Shown here piece by piece: positions 54,412-63,475 of a stretch of 64,000 bases of DNA. Source of the stretch: Chloroflexota bacterium (GTDB lineage: Bacteria > Chloroflexota > UBA11872 > VXOZ01). A program made the translations under genes and the position numbers. The stretch is taken from contig CATQHC010000003.1 in NCBI GenBank assembly GCA_958295775.1, positions 310,001 through 374,000 of the forward strand, read 5' to 3'. Each line of letters starts with the position of its first letter. Position 1 is the first letter of the stretch. Below the pieces are notes generated by a model. The model was not told the origin of the DNA. It saw nothing but the letters and a program-made list of their open reading frames with translations, and searched no databases.

Positions 54412-55188
54412 TTGTTGATCGATACGCACACCTACATCGGCCATTGGGGCTTTCGTCCCTTGGCTTGGCGCACGGCAGACGGCCTGCTCGCTGCTATGGA
54501 CAAGCACGGCATCGACCAAGCGTGGGTCTCGTCCGCAAGCGCAATCCTTTACCGCAACGCGCACACGGGGAACGAGGAACTCCACGCTGAAGTGAAGCGG
54601 CATGGGGATCGCCTCGTGCCCTTTGCGGTCATCAACCCTACGTACGCCGATTGGGAATACGACCTCAAGGTGTGCCAGGAGGAATTTGGCTGCCGGGGCG
54701 TGCGCCTATTTCCTCCCTATCATCGCTACACCTTGCGCGACGAACAGTGCCGCGATTTGGTCGAAGCGGCCATTGCCCGCAACATGGTGATCTCCGTGCC
54801 GCACTGGGTCGAGGACGATCGCGAGCGGTCGTGGCTCATCAACCAACCCGGCATCGTGCCGGTGGCGGACATGGCGGCGCTTGCGCAAGCGCATCCCGCG
54901 GGGCGCTTCGTCTTTCACTACGGCTTGGGCTTCACGGCAACGCCCCTTGGCGTACGGGATGCCGTGAATGCCGACTACGGCCTGGATGTCTCGCGGCTCT
55001 CGGTTTTCGTGAAAGAAGAACTGCCCGCGCTCCTCGCAAGTGTCGGCCCGGAGCGCTTGGTCTTCGGCAGCGGCATGCCGCTTACGTCAGTTGACGTGCC
55101 GCTCTACAAGCTGGAGGTGCTTGACGTGCCTGAAGCCGTAAAAGAGCACATCCGCTGGAAAAGCGCAGTACGCCTGCTGGGCGAGTAG
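54412..55188 (+). CDS. Amidohydrolase-like protein (paralogue of the 43.3-kb gene)
   Basis: 258 aa. It begins LLIDTHTYIGHWGFRP, keeping one His of the usual HxH motif, with later VISVPHW and FVFHYGLG. The C-terminal GSD motif has become VFGSGMPLTS, so the catalytic Asp is missing as in the paralogue. The start is TTG at 54412; the next in-frame stop upstream leaves no better start. It precedes a Gfo/Idh/MocA oxidoreductase on the same strand. Confidence 0.7.
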   Translation: MLIDTHTYIGHWGFRPLAWRTADGLLAAMDKHGIDQAWVSSASAILYRNAHTGNEELHAEVKRHGDRLVPFAVINPTYADWEYDLKVCQEEFGCRGVRLFPPYHRYTLRDEQCRDLVEAAIARNMVISVPHWVEDDRERSWLINQPGIVPVADMAALAQAHPAGRFVFHYGLGFTATPLGVRDAVNADYGLDVSRLSVFVKEELPALLASVGPERLVFGSGMPLTSVDVPLYKLEVLDVPEAVKEHIRWKSAVRLLGE

Positions 55189-55462
55189 GACCTATATGTG
55201 GCTCGGAAACTGCAGAGACAATGTCGGTGGCACGCTAGTCGCAGTGATAGGAGAAGTCGCACACTCCGTCATTTGTACGTTGAAGAAGGCGGGTGAGGGA
55301 ATGCCGGAGCGGATGCAGGTTTGACAGTGGTCGGCGTTCCGTACTCTGAGCAGTTACGGAAATTGGTGTTCTTTAGCTTTTGGTACTGTCGAAGGCCGGC
55401 GCATCAATTTCATGGCAAAATCGGGGTTTGGGACTCTGTTTTCAGTGTGAGGACTACACAAA

Positions 55463-56671
55463 ATGAAAAGACTACGCATTGCCGTTATCGGCGCGGGATC
55501 TGGGCCGGGGGCGCGGGCGCGGGGGTGGATCGAGACCGTGGCGAAACTCACCGACCACTTCGACCTTTGCGCCATTTGCGATATTAATCCCGCGGTTGCG
55601 GAGGAAATCTCGGCGAAGCATGGCGTGAAGCAGTCTTTTACCAACGTTGCTGCTACGCTCGATGAGGCCAAGCCCGATTTGGCGCTCATCCTGGTGCCCA
55701 CCGACGGCCAGTCGGCGGTCGCCGTGGAAGCAGCCAAGCGCGGCATCAACATCATTACCGAGATTCCCTACGGCATCACCCTGGAAGTCGGCGACGCCAT
55801 TCGCAACGTCTGCCAGCAGCACGGCGTGGTCTGGGAGATCGCCGAGCAGGTCTGGCTGTGGCCGCAGGAGCAGCTCAAGGCCAAGATCGTCGAGACCGGC
55901 TACATCGGCAAGGTCTCCATGTCGCGTCTCTGGTATGCGAGCGGCGCCTACCACGGCTTTAATGCGGTGCGCCTGATCCTGCGCGATTCGGCGCGGCGCG
56001 TGCTGGCCTACGTGACGGAATCCGAAACCGACCAGTACCTCACCTATGGCGGCGAGCAGTCGACGACGGTGGTCTGGGAAGCCATGTGGATCGAGTACAT
56101 GCGGGGCACGATGTGCCTCTACGAGCGGGCGCCGCGACCCTTTTCCAAGCACTCCAAGCCCAATCATTGGGAAATCGATGGCTCCAGCGGACACATCGCC
56201 GGACGTGACGTCGTCCTGCTTGCCGGTGAACCGGACCAGCCGCAGACTATACGGGAGCAGTATCTCACCGATGATGGTGAACAGGTCTTAGACTACGTGT
56301 ACCTGGAGGGTGCGCCCGATCTGCGCTGGGACAATCCCTATCAGGCGTACCGCGTCGGCGATTTGGATGACGTGGCGAAAGCCGAAATCCTCACGAACGT
56401 CCACCGCGCGATCGTGGATAAAACGCCGGTCCAATACGGGCCGGAAGGCGCTCGCGCCGACTTGGAGCTCTCGTTTGCCATGGCCGAGAGCCAACGGCTG
56501 GGGAACACCTGGATGGACGTGCCGTTGCCGGGACCCACGGAACTCTCCGAACGCATCGAGCGCATATTCGTGGAGACGTACGGCCACGATCCCATTGCCG
56601 GCAGCCGGGAGCTGCTGGAGGTGCCGATAGGCCGGCTGGGTGTCTGGTGGCCGGCGGCGCAGTGGCTGTAA
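55463..56671 (+). CDS. Gfo/Idh/MocA-family oxidoreductase
   Basis: 402 aa. The N-terminal Rossmann motif is RIAVIGAGSGPGARARGW, with CAICDIN after beta-2. An EIPYG motif appears in place of the usual EKP, so the Lys that normally helps catalysis is not at that position. The C-terminal half has the alpha/beta dimer domain. It probably oxidises or reduces a cyclic sugar or inositol with NAD(P). It lies next to aminotransferase and amidohydrolase genes. Confidence 0.83.
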   Translation: MKRLRIAVIGAGSGPGARARGWIETVAKLTDHFDLCAICDINPAVAEEISAKHGVKQSFTNVAATLDEAKPDLALILVPTDGQSAVAVEAAKRGINIITEIPYGITLEVGDAIRNVCQQHGVVWEIAEQVWLWPQEQLKAKIVETGYIGKVSMSRLWYASGAYHGFNAVRLILRDSARRVLAYVTESETDQYLTYGGEQSTTVVWEAMWIEYMRGTMCLYERAPRPFSKHSKPNHWEIDGSSGHIAGRDVVLLAGEPDQPQTIREQYLTDDGEQVLDYVYLEGAPDLRWDNPYQAYRVGDLDDVAKAEILTNVHRAIVDKTPVQYGPEGARADLELSFAMAESQRLGNTWMDVPLPGPTELSERIERIFVETYGHDPIAGSRELLEVPIGRLGVWWPAAQWL

Positions 56672-56688
56672 AGGCGCGCGAATGGCTA

Positions 56689-56736
56689 ATAGCCGCAAGG
56701 CGCCTGGGCATATTCGGTCAGGCACCTTGCGGCTAT
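56689..56736. terminator. Long hairpin between convergent genes
   Basis: ATAGCCGCAAGGCGCCTG pairs with CAGGCACCTTGCGGCTAT (one mismatch), with a 12-nt loop. It is in the 109-bp gap between convergent oxidoreductase and aminotransferase genes. There is no T-run, so a bidirectional RNA-stabilising or termination role is inferred from position. Confidence 0.5.
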
Positions 56737-56780
56737 GCGAAATGATGGATTCCCGTTAAAGCGGTAATGACCGGTAAGTC

Positions 56781-58112
56781 TCACCGCACCAGACGGCGGA
56801 AGGGTTCCCGTTTAGTTTCCGCCTCGAGCAATTCATCGAGTTCACCGGTGAGGCCACGTTTCACGATCTCCAGAGATTCTGCCGCCGCCGTCGCGGTGAT
56901 GGCAATGTCTGCGTCGGTGTGGGCTAGGGTAGCGGAAAAGGCGGTTGCGCAGAACACGCCGCGCTTGATCATCTCCTGCATGAACAAGGTGTCTATGGGC
57001 TTCTTGAGAGCGGGGTCCGGCACATCGATTGCCAACGTCGGCATGGTATGCACACCGGTGACGGCAGCCGCGATGCCTACGGAGGCAATGGCGTCTTGCA
57101 GTGCCGTACGCAGCTTCTCGCCGATTTCCTTGAAGCGCGCCGCGGAGTTGCGGCGGTTGAGTTCGGTAATGGTCGCCATCGCCGCCGCCAGCCCCACGGC
57201 TTCGCTCCAGTACGAGCTTGACACGAACATGCGGCCGGCAGGTTCCATGGCCGCGCGTGAGCCGACCACGCAGCCCATTGGGTAGCCGTTTGACATGGAT
57301 TTAGCGAACGTGGAAATATCGGGCGTCACGCCAAGCCAGTCCTGCGCACCGCCGGGAGATAGACGCCAGCCCGACGATACCTCGTCGAGAATAAACAGGG
57401 CGTCATGTGCGTGGCTGAGTGCCTTGACCGCCTCCAAATAGCCCGGCGCAGGGGGCTCGGAACGCATTGGCTCCATCATCACCGCTGCCACCTCGCCCTG
57501 GTTTTCTCGCAGTAGTGCCTCCAAGCCGTCCAGATCACCATAGGTGAAGGGCAATGCCGTGCCCGCCAAAACACGCGGCACACCGATGGGTTCGATGCCC
57601 GCGAAGGGAAATTCATCGGTTTCCGGGTCGGCGAGGAAGTTGGCGGACTGGTACCAATCGTGCCAGCCGTGGTAGCCGGAAAAGAGAATTTTATCCTTGC
57701 CGGTGGTACCGCGCGCGATACGCACGGCCACGGCGCAGGCCTCGCCGCCGCCCTTGGTGTAGCGCACCATTTCCGCACAGGGGATGGTGTCCACCAGGAT
57801 CTCGGCAAGCTCGATCTCCAAGGGGCTGTTCAAGCTGTACAGGCTGCCCTTGTCAATCTGCGCTTTCACGGCGGTGTCCACCGCGTCATCGGCGTGGCCG
57901 AGGATGATGGCCGTCACCGCGTTCACCCAGTCGATGTACTCGTTGCCGTCAACGTCCGTGAAGCGCGATCCCTTGGCGTGCGCCGTGTAAATCGGGCTGA
58001 TGGGGTGGGCGAAACTGCTCGCCCGGCGGCTGATGAGCTGCGTCCTGCCGGGGATGAGTCGGTCTGCCTTTTGGTAGAGTTCGAGCGAGCGCTGGACTTT
58101 GCTCTGCGTCAT
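56781..58112 (-). CDS. Class III (PLP) aminotransferase, glutamate-1-semialdehyde aminomutase-like
   Basis: 443 aa. PLP Lys is K271 in TFAKSMSNGYPMG. DEVSSGWR (243-250) holds the PLP Asp, and the phosphate-binding region is KGGGEA (120-125) instead of the usual SSGTEA. It is the third paralogue in the window and the most divergent at that site. It begins MTQSKVQRSLELYQKADRLIPG. The adjacent Gfo/Idh/MocA enzyme suggests an amino-sugar or similar pathway (inference). Confidence 0.85.
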   Translation of the reverse strand: MTQSKVQRSLELYQKADRLIPGRTQLISRRASSFAHPISPIYTAHAKGSRFTDVDGNEYIDWVNAVTAIILGHADDAVDTAVKAQIDKGSLYSLNSPLEIELAEILVDTIPCAEMVRYTKGGGEACAVAVRIARGTTGKDKILFSGYHGWHDWYQSANFLADPETDEFPFAGIEPIGVPRVLAGTALPFTYGDLDGLEALLRENQGEVAAVMMEPMRSEPPAPGYLEAVKALSHAHDALFILDEVSSGWRLSPGGAQDWLGVTPDISTFAKSMSNGYPMGCVVGSRAAMEPAGRMFVSSSYWSEAVGLAAAMATITELNRRNSAARFKEIGEKLRTALQDAIASVGIAAAVTGVHTMPTLAIDVPDPALKKPIDTLFMQEMIKRGVFCATAFSATLAHTDADIAITATAAAESLEIVKRGLTGELDELLEAETKREPFRRLVR

Positions 58113-58367
58113 GTTTCCTGCCGTCTCTTTCGTTTGATAGTGGCTAGACGAGTTTTTTCCTGCGGTTTCATTCGCGCTGGGCGCGGCTTCAGCTACCTAC
58201 GTGCTCTCCCGAGCTATCTGCGACCTGCAGCCGCAACTGCCGCCAACAATGGGCTTGGCATAGAAGAGCCTGCCGCGTGTGTGCAGCCGTGCTGCCGGCG
58301 TTGCTGTATCTATAGTGTAGCTTGTACCATAGGTACCGGTGGCAATACTAAACGAAAGGAAAACAAG

Positions 58368-58925
58368 GTGCGTGCTACCAAGAGAGTGATTCCTCTACTA
58401 CTCGCCTTTGGGGCATTATTTCTCACGTCCGGTTGTTCCGTGCAGGTGCGCGAATCACCATCTGCGCCCTTAGCGGTGGGCGCAGCGGCCACGGCCATGC
58501 TCGCCGCGCCGGACGGCGCCGCAATGGGCACGGTAACACTGACGCAAGGCCCGCACGGAGTCATCATCGCGGCGGACGTGTCCGGATTGACACCGGGCGG
58601 CCACGGCTTTCACATTCATGAAAAGGGTACCTGCACGCCGGACTTCGCGGCGGCTGGCGACCACTTCACACCCAAGGCACAGGGGCACGGCTACTTGCAT
58701 GAAGGCGGCTTTCACGCCGGCGACCTACCCAACATCTACGCGGCAGCCGACGGCACGGTGCGCGTCGATGTCTTCACGAGCGACGTGACATTGACAGACG
58801 GCCTTGCCCACTCGCTCTTCGACGAGGATGGCTCCGCGTTCATCATCCATGAGAAGCCGGATACCTATGGCGAGGATGCCGGCGCCGGCGGCCGCGTCGC
58901 GTGCGGCGTGATTGTGCAAAACTGA
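58368..58925 (+). CDS. sodC: Cu/Zn superoxide dismutase lipoprotein
   Basis: 185 aa from GTG 58368 (AAAGGA upstream). Lipobox FLTSGC (Cys 23) gives a lipid-anchored extracytoplasmic protein. Metal ligands are readable: H82 and H84 in GFHIHEKG, bridging H99 in GDHF, H107, H116 and D119 in FHAGDL, and H161 in IIHEKPD. The disulfide Cys are in GTCTPD and ACGVI, and the active-site Arg is R176. It converts superoxide to peroxide and oxygen. The frame open upstream to 57660 is not coding. Its mature N-terminus CSVQV is identical to that of the Cache-repeat lipoprotein. Confidence 0.93.
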   Translation: MRATKRVIPLLLAFGALFLTSGCSVQVRESPSAPLAVGAAATAMLAAPDGAAMGTVTLTQGPHGVIIAADVSGLTPGGHGFHIHEKGTCTPDFAAAGDHFTPKAQGHGYLHEGGFHAGDLPNIYAAADGTVRVDVFTSDVTLTDGLAHSLFDEDGSAFIIHEKPDTYGEDAGAGGRVACGVIVQN

Positions 58926-59116
58926 ACGTGCTGCCTAAGCGGCTGACCCGAACCCCAGCAGGACTGCTCAAAGGAAGACCTTGGTGAGACTGCCGTCGCT
59001 TGTCCCTGTGTCCACGCGCGGCCTGCGCAGGTGTATGCGCGCATGGATATGCCTCTTGTTGGCGGCGAGTGATGGGAGATTCGTGTCTTGCCCGTGCGAG
59101 GATGCACGCACTAGGG

Positions 59117-59833
59117 CTATTCCGCCAGTGTAAACAAGGCACGGGCGTGTAGAAGCTGCTCTGCGTAATACTGTGCGTCATCGCTCTTGAGAGCTTGCAA
59201 GGCGGCAACGGCGGCGCAAAACTCTGCCTCTCCGGATTCACTTTGGCCGTTAAGCAGTGCCGCTAGCCCAATGTATCCTGCCAGCATCAAACGGCCCTCC
59301 GGATCGTCCCCCTGCTCTTGGTTGTAGCCGTGCGCCGCTTCGAATGCTTCTTGGGCGTCCGCGTACTGCCTGTTGGCCATGAGCTGCGCGCCCAGGAACC
59401 AGTACGTGAATGCTAGCTGTTCTGCGGTCGGGTCGAGTTCTTGGAGCTGGCGCACGCTGAAGCGAGCATACATGAGGCCCTGTTGCATCTGCTCAGGTGA
59501 GATCGTCACACCGGGCTCATCCCAACCGGGCCACGTAAAGGAAGCAACGTTCGTTGCCATGCGCTTGGCGGCCAGGCGGAGTTCTCTTGCGGCGGCATCC
59601 TCCTGACCGTCGAGTTTTCGCGCAGCGGCCAGACAGTAATGGATGCCGGCACTGCCGAAGTGCAGCACCTGCTCGATGGATTTCGCCTGGTGGTAGCAGT
59701 CAAGAATGAGATTTTCGAAAGCCGCAACGACTACCTGCGTGTCGCCAAGTGCCAGCACATATGCGCTGGCGGCGAACAGGTCATTTTCCTCAACGAGGGC
59801 TTGAACGGACTGGTGGATGTCTTCACGAGTCAT
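59117..59833 (-). CDS. TPR-like helical repeat protein
   Basis: 238 aa, all helical in appearance. Segments such as AEQLAFTYWFLGAQLMANRQYADAQEAFEAAHGY and the following GLAALLNGQSESGEAEF resemble tetratricopeptide units. No signal peptide or catalytic motif. Function unknown; a scaffold or stress-related adaptor is possible. Confidence 0.65.
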   Translation of the reverse strand: MTREDIHQSVQALVEENDLFAASAYVLALGDTQVVVAAFENLILDCYHQAKSIEQVLHFGSAGIHYCLAAARKLDGQEDAAARELRLAAKRMATNVASFTWPGWDEPGVTISPEQMQQGLMYARFSVRQLQELDPTAEQLAFTYWFLGAQLMANRQYADAQEAFEAAHGYNQEQGDDPEGRLMLAGYIGLAALLNGQSESGEAEFCAAVAALQALKSDDAQYYAEQLLHARALFTLAE

Positions 59834-60189
59834 GGGAACTGTCCTCCGCCGAGCCTACCGGCCACAAGTGGCGTCTCTAAACTAGGCATCTTCACATTGG
59901 GAGGGGCGACCTAGGTCACTTCGACACTGTAGTCTCTAGATTCTATTCGGGCTTGCTGACTTTCGCCAATTGAGAGTCAGCAAGCCGCAAATCAGTTACT
60001 TGAACGGGGCTGAAAGGGCGCCCGACACCGTCATGCCCGTGAAAACGGGAACCCATCTTCTCCGCGTGCCCTGCATTCCGTCCCCGTCACAAGCACGGGT
60101 AAGAATGATTCTCTTGCACCAAGATCTCTGGACTCCGGCTTCCGCCGGAGTGACGGCATTCATGCCCTGCCAGCGAGCAAGGCATTCCG
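59834..60189. other. Intergenic region with family A repeat
   Basis: About 355 bp between two minus-strand genes. It contains the double palindrome at 60028-60156 and no credible gene. Confidence 0.6.
60028..60156. repeat. Dispersed palindrome family A, copy 4 (widely spaced pair)
   Basis: A first hairpin near 60034-60053 (CCCGT/ACGGG) and a second ACTCCGGC/GCCGGAGT with a TTCC loop (60132-60151). The arms lie about 80 bp apart, against about 22 bp in copies 2 and 3. The outer ends are CCGTCATG and GTGACGG. Confidence 0.75.
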
Positions 60190-60969
60190 CTAAGCCGTTT
60201 CCGGTTGCAGGGCTTTGAGCGCCACTTGATAGAGCGTTTCCAGACCCGTGCGCGTGGTGTCGGAGCGGAAGTGCGGGTCCCACTTCAGGTCTGCGAGCGA
60301 GTCGCTGATCGTCAACAGCGACCCCATCTCCACGCCGCGGTAGGACGCGACGGCAAAGAGCGCCGCGGCTTCCATCTCCACCGTGAGCACACCTTCCTCC
60401 TGATAGTGTTGGACTTCCGCGATGGTCTCGCGGTACGGCGCGTCGATAGTCCAACTGGTGCCGACATTGTGCGGTAAGTCTGCGGCATGTAACGCCTCCA
60501 CCAGCCGGGCGGTCATGGCGGGCGAGGCGTGGGCATATTTTTTCGGCGGCAGGTAGTGGTGCGAGGTGCCTTCATCGCGGATTGCGCAGTCGCAGACGAC
60601 AATATCGCCAATGGTGAGGTCTCGCTGGAGGCTGCCCGCGGTTCCGATGGAGAGGAAGCGCCGTATGCCCTGAACAATCAACGCCTCCAACACTAGAACC
60701 ACAGCAGGCGCGCCAACACCGAATCCTCCGGCAACAGCCACCCTGTTCTCCGTTTCCTGCAGCCAGTGAAGATGACGATAGGTTCCCCGCTCGACCCCGG
60801 CAGTCTCGTGTTGCTCCAGGATGTGTGCCAGCAAAGATGACTGATAGCAAAAGACGACGGCATCCGGAAATGGCAACGGCGGGTCGTCTGTCACAAAGTG
60901 CGCAACCGACGCTTCCGGTGTAATGAAGGCCTCTTCACGGTGTTTATTGGGAAAATTCGGGAACGGCAT
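60190..60969 (-). CDS. Nucleoside phosphorylase (PNP/UDP family)
   Basis: 259 aa. Family motifs are FLSIGTAGSLQRDLTIGDIVV (phosphate/ribose site) and TVEMEAAALFAVA (the Glu that binds the ribose 2'-OH). YLPPKKYAHASP precedes them. It phosphorolyses a nucleoside to base and ribose-1-phosphate; uridine or purine specificity cannot be told. ATG at 60969. Confidence 0.88.
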   Translation of the reverse strand: MPFPNFPNKHREEAFITPEASVAHFVTDDPPLPFPDAVVFCYQSSLLAHILEQHETAGVERGTYRHLHWLQETENRVAVAGGFGVGAPAVVLVLEALIVQGIRRFLSIGTAGSLQRDLTIGDIVVCDCAIRDEGTSHHYLPPKKYAHASPAMTARLVEALHAADLPHNVGTSWTIDAPYRETIAEVQHYQEEGVLTVEMEAAALFAVASYRGVEMGSLLTISDSLADLKWDPHFRSDTTRTGLETLYQVALKALQPETA

Positions 60970-61006
60970 GAATCTCTACAACCTGTCACAATCTTGCTCT
61001 TGTAGC

Positions 61007-61025
61007 GCGGGGGCTTGTCCCCCGC
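61007..61025. repeat. Dispersed palindrome family B, copy 3
   Basis: GCGGGGG CTTGT CCCCCGC preceded by TTGTAGC, a perfect 7-bp stem and 5-nt loop; identical core to the 10.39-kb copy read on the other strand. Confidence 0.85.
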
Positions 61026-61156
61026 TTGGGTACACAGCAATGCGCACGTCCTTCGGCGGTCTCACATGAGGAGCGTCGATGCCGCAAGGACCTGTGGTCC
61101 TCAAAAACCTCGGGTTCCAAGGGTGCTCACAGTCTAATCGAGTCGGCCCAACAGGA

Positions 61157-61175
61157 CGCAGGTTCCAAACCTGCG
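61157..61175. repeat. Dispersed palindrome family C, copy 2
   Basis: CGCAGGTT CCA AACCTGCG followed by CTACC. It is a perfect 8-bp stem, related to the 38.09-kb element. Confidence 0.8.
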
Positions 61176-61198
61176 CTACCAGAGTGATCCGTCGTAGC

Positions 61199-61217
61199 GC
61201 GGGGGCTTGCCCCCCGC
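61199..61217. repeat. Dispersed palindrome family B, copy 4
   Basis: GCGGGGG CTTGC CCCCCGC preceded by CGTAGC and followed by TCC; same orientation as copy 3. Confidence 0.85.
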
Positions 61218-61273
61218 TCCTCTGTGCAGGTGCGGCGAACACCCACATGACGTGTCGAATTCTCGCGGTGCTA

Positions 61274-63475
61274 TCACGCTTTTTCTACAAAAACCGGACT
61301 GCACCAGGCCATTTCGCCGTCGTATTGGGTAACGCGGACGAAATAGGGCGTCACGTCTTGGCTGAGCGGTTCCGGGTCCTGGAATTTGAAAGCCGTGTCG
61401 TAGGGAGCGCGCTCCTCATTGTCGCGGCTGATACGCACCTCGCTGCCCACGCCGGTGATACCGGGTTGTACGACTTCACCTTTGTCAGCCAGTTCGTCCA
61501 AGCGCACCGAGTACGTGGCGGGCGCAGAGGTGAAGGTGAGCGTCGTGTCGGCGTCGCCCACAATTTCCAGCGCGATGCCGTCCCAGTCACCGGAGGTCTG
61601 CGAGACCCAGCGCACGCTCTCCTCATTCTGCTCGATGATGCCCTCCGTCGGATCGTCAAAGGCCCAACCTCTTGCCGAGAGAATGCGGCCGTTGTCCACG
61701 CGCAGGCTGCCGTCCCAGCGCAAGCGGCGGGTGCGGTCTTTCACGCGCGAGCCGCGCCAGCCGACGCGAAGCTTGCGAGGCAGGCCGTTTTCCCTTTCCA
61801 CTAAGGGATGGGAGTAGACCGGCTCTGTGCCGCGCAGCACTTCCACTTCATCCAGCGGCGCGGTGCCGGCCACCCTGACCTGTAGCGTGGGCGGATTAGC
61901 TGACTCAAAAACCTCACCCATCAGGTGTTCGTCGGCGGTCAGGTGCACGATCATGCGTGCGCCGGTGGAGGCAAAGGTATGGCGGGCGCGGATGGCGTCC
62001 CAAATCGAGCGGCGTTGCAGATCAGGGGCATAGGTACCGAGCAGCCCACCGCGTACGCCGAACATGCCGCCGTTGGTGGGACGGCTGGTGCCGGGGCGTC
62101 CGGTATGGTCGTCGCTGCCCGCCGCGAAGCCGGTGATGTAGCCGCGCTCCAGCGCCTCCTGCCAGACCCACTCGAACCAGCCGTGGGCCGACGCAATCTC
62201 TATAAGGGGCATCACTTCGGAGTCGAAATAGTCGAGATTTGCGCGCCGTCCGCCGATATGGGGAATCATGAAGACGTCGTCCAGGCCGCGATAGAGGTCC
62301 ACGAGCGTCGAGACCGGGCACTTGTCCGCCCACGGCCCCGGATCGCCCGGCACCTGCCAGTGGGACGAGCGGTGCAGCGGGCCTTCGTCGCCGAGAAAGT
62401 GCACGTTGTGGTCGCCGCCCGCCGGATGGTTGCCCGACCACTCGTAGCCGAGCAGCGTGAGGAAGCGACCGGACTCGTTGTAACGCTTCACGATCTCCTG
62501 GAGCTCATACCAAAACTCTGCCGTAATTTGAAAGTCGTTGCCCTGGATGCCCAGGAAGTCGACCCCCGCGTGGTCGCGGGCGTAGGTGAAGTATTCGTCG
62601 GGACTGCCCGTGCCCACGGTCTCCTCGGTCTGGGCGTGCATGTCGCCCCAGTAAAGGCGCAAGGCGGGCGTGTCTGCCTGCACGTGGATGGGATTGCTGA
62701 GGACGGAAAAGGCCGGATCCACGCAGCGCGCCTCGAGGCGGATGATGCCGGTCTCCGCAAGCGAAAGGCCGGCAAAGCGGTGAATGCCACCGTCGTGTTC
62801 GTTGAAGGTATGTCTCGCTAGCGGTTTGGCTTGATGCGGAAGGTAGAGTCCCACCTCACCGCAAAAGCCCGTGGCCGTGTTGCCCCAGGCGTCGTCGGCG
62901 CGCACGAGCACGTCGAAAGCCTCGCCCGCGGCCACCATGCTCGGCGCTTGGGCCACCAAGTGCGCCGCCGGTCCCGCTACGATGCGCACCACCGGCGCGT
63001 CCGGCAGCTCGCGGAATTGCAGCGTGCCGAAGTTGTCGGCAAAGAACTTGAACTCGAACGTGCTTTCTACAAAGGTCTGCGCCTGGCTGCCGGGACTGCC
63101 GCCGGAGGTATCACCCATCACGATCCAGATGTGCTCGCCTGCCTTTAGGGTGCCGTCGTGCACATGCACGTGGATGGTGCGCCGCCAAGGACGCACGTGG
63201 TTCTCGCGGTCGAAGTGCACCTGTAGTTTGGCGTTGCCGTCGGTATGAATACGGCAATAGTTCGGCGCGGTAGGATCGTCGAAGTCCGGCGCGCCCCAGT
63301 CGCAGACGCCCCGCATCACCAGGCGCAGGTTGGAGCGGTCGTCCATGCCGTAGGCGCCCACGGTAAAGGTAAACGTCCACGTACCCCACGACCCGGCCAC
63401 CACGTTGGCGGTCGGCACCAACGCGACCGTGCCGCAGTACTTCCGCAACGTCGCTGCATCGTATTCAGGTGCCAT
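61274..63475 (-). CDS. DUF3604 family protein (PHP-like metal-dependent hydrolase)
   Basis: 733 aa. The first 270 residues are beta-rich (Ig-like, with HLVAQAPSMVAAGEAFDVLVRADDAWGN). Then LYWGDMHAQTEETVGTGSPDEY opens the DUF3604 domain, followed by FLGIQGND, LGYEWSG and GSDDHTGRPG, whose His and Asp residues resemble PHP-type metal sites. No signal peptide is visible. Substrate unknown. AAGGAG lies 14 nt before the ATG at 63475, a rather long spacing. Confidence 0.8.
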   Translation of the reverse strand: MAPEYDAATLRKYCGTVALVPTANVVAGSWGTWTFTFTVGAYGMDDRSNLRLVMRGVCDWGAPDFDDPTAPNYCRIHTDGNAKLQVHFDRENHVRPWRRTIHVHVHDGTLKAGEHIWIVMGDTSGGSPGSQAQTFVESTFEFKFFADNFGTLQFRELPDAPVVRIVAGPAAHLVAQAPSMVAAGEAFDVLVRADDAWGNTATGFCGEVGLYLPHQAKPLARHTFNEHDGGIHRFAGLSLAETGIIRLEARCVDPAFSVLSNPIHVQADTPALRLYWGDMHAQTEETVGTGSPDEYFTYARDHAGVDFLGIQGNDFQITAEFWYELQEIVKRYNESGRFLTLLGYEWSGNHPAGGDHNVHFLGDEGPLHRSSHWQVPGDPGPWADKCPVSTLVDLYRGLDDVFMIPHIGGRRANLDYFDSEVMPLIEIASAHGWFEWVWQEALERGYITGFAAGSDDHTGRPGTSRPTNGGMFGVRGGLLGTYAPDLQRRSIWDAIRARHTFASTGARMIVHLTADEHLMGEVFESANPPTLQVRVAGTAPLDEVEVLRGTEPVYSHPLVERENGLPRKLRVGWRGSRVKDRTRRLRWDGSLRVDNGRILSARGWAFDDPTEGIIEQNEESVRWVSQTSGDWDGIALEIVGDADTTLTFTSAPATYSVRLDELADKGEVVQPGITGVGSEVRISRDNEERAPYDTAFKFQDPEPLSQDVTPYFVRVTQYDGEMAWCSPVFVEKA

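Larger units (their letters stand above)
60970..61273. other. Intergenic region built largely of short repeats
   Basis: About 300 bp holding two family B palindromes (61007-61025, 61199-61217) with a family C palindrome (61157-61175) between them. No gene is supported. Confidence 0.7.

Noticed and set aside
57660-58367. N-terminal extension of the superoxide dismutase frame
   Set aside because: It runs antisense through the aminotransferase; a good GTG start and lipoprotein signal begin at 58368.
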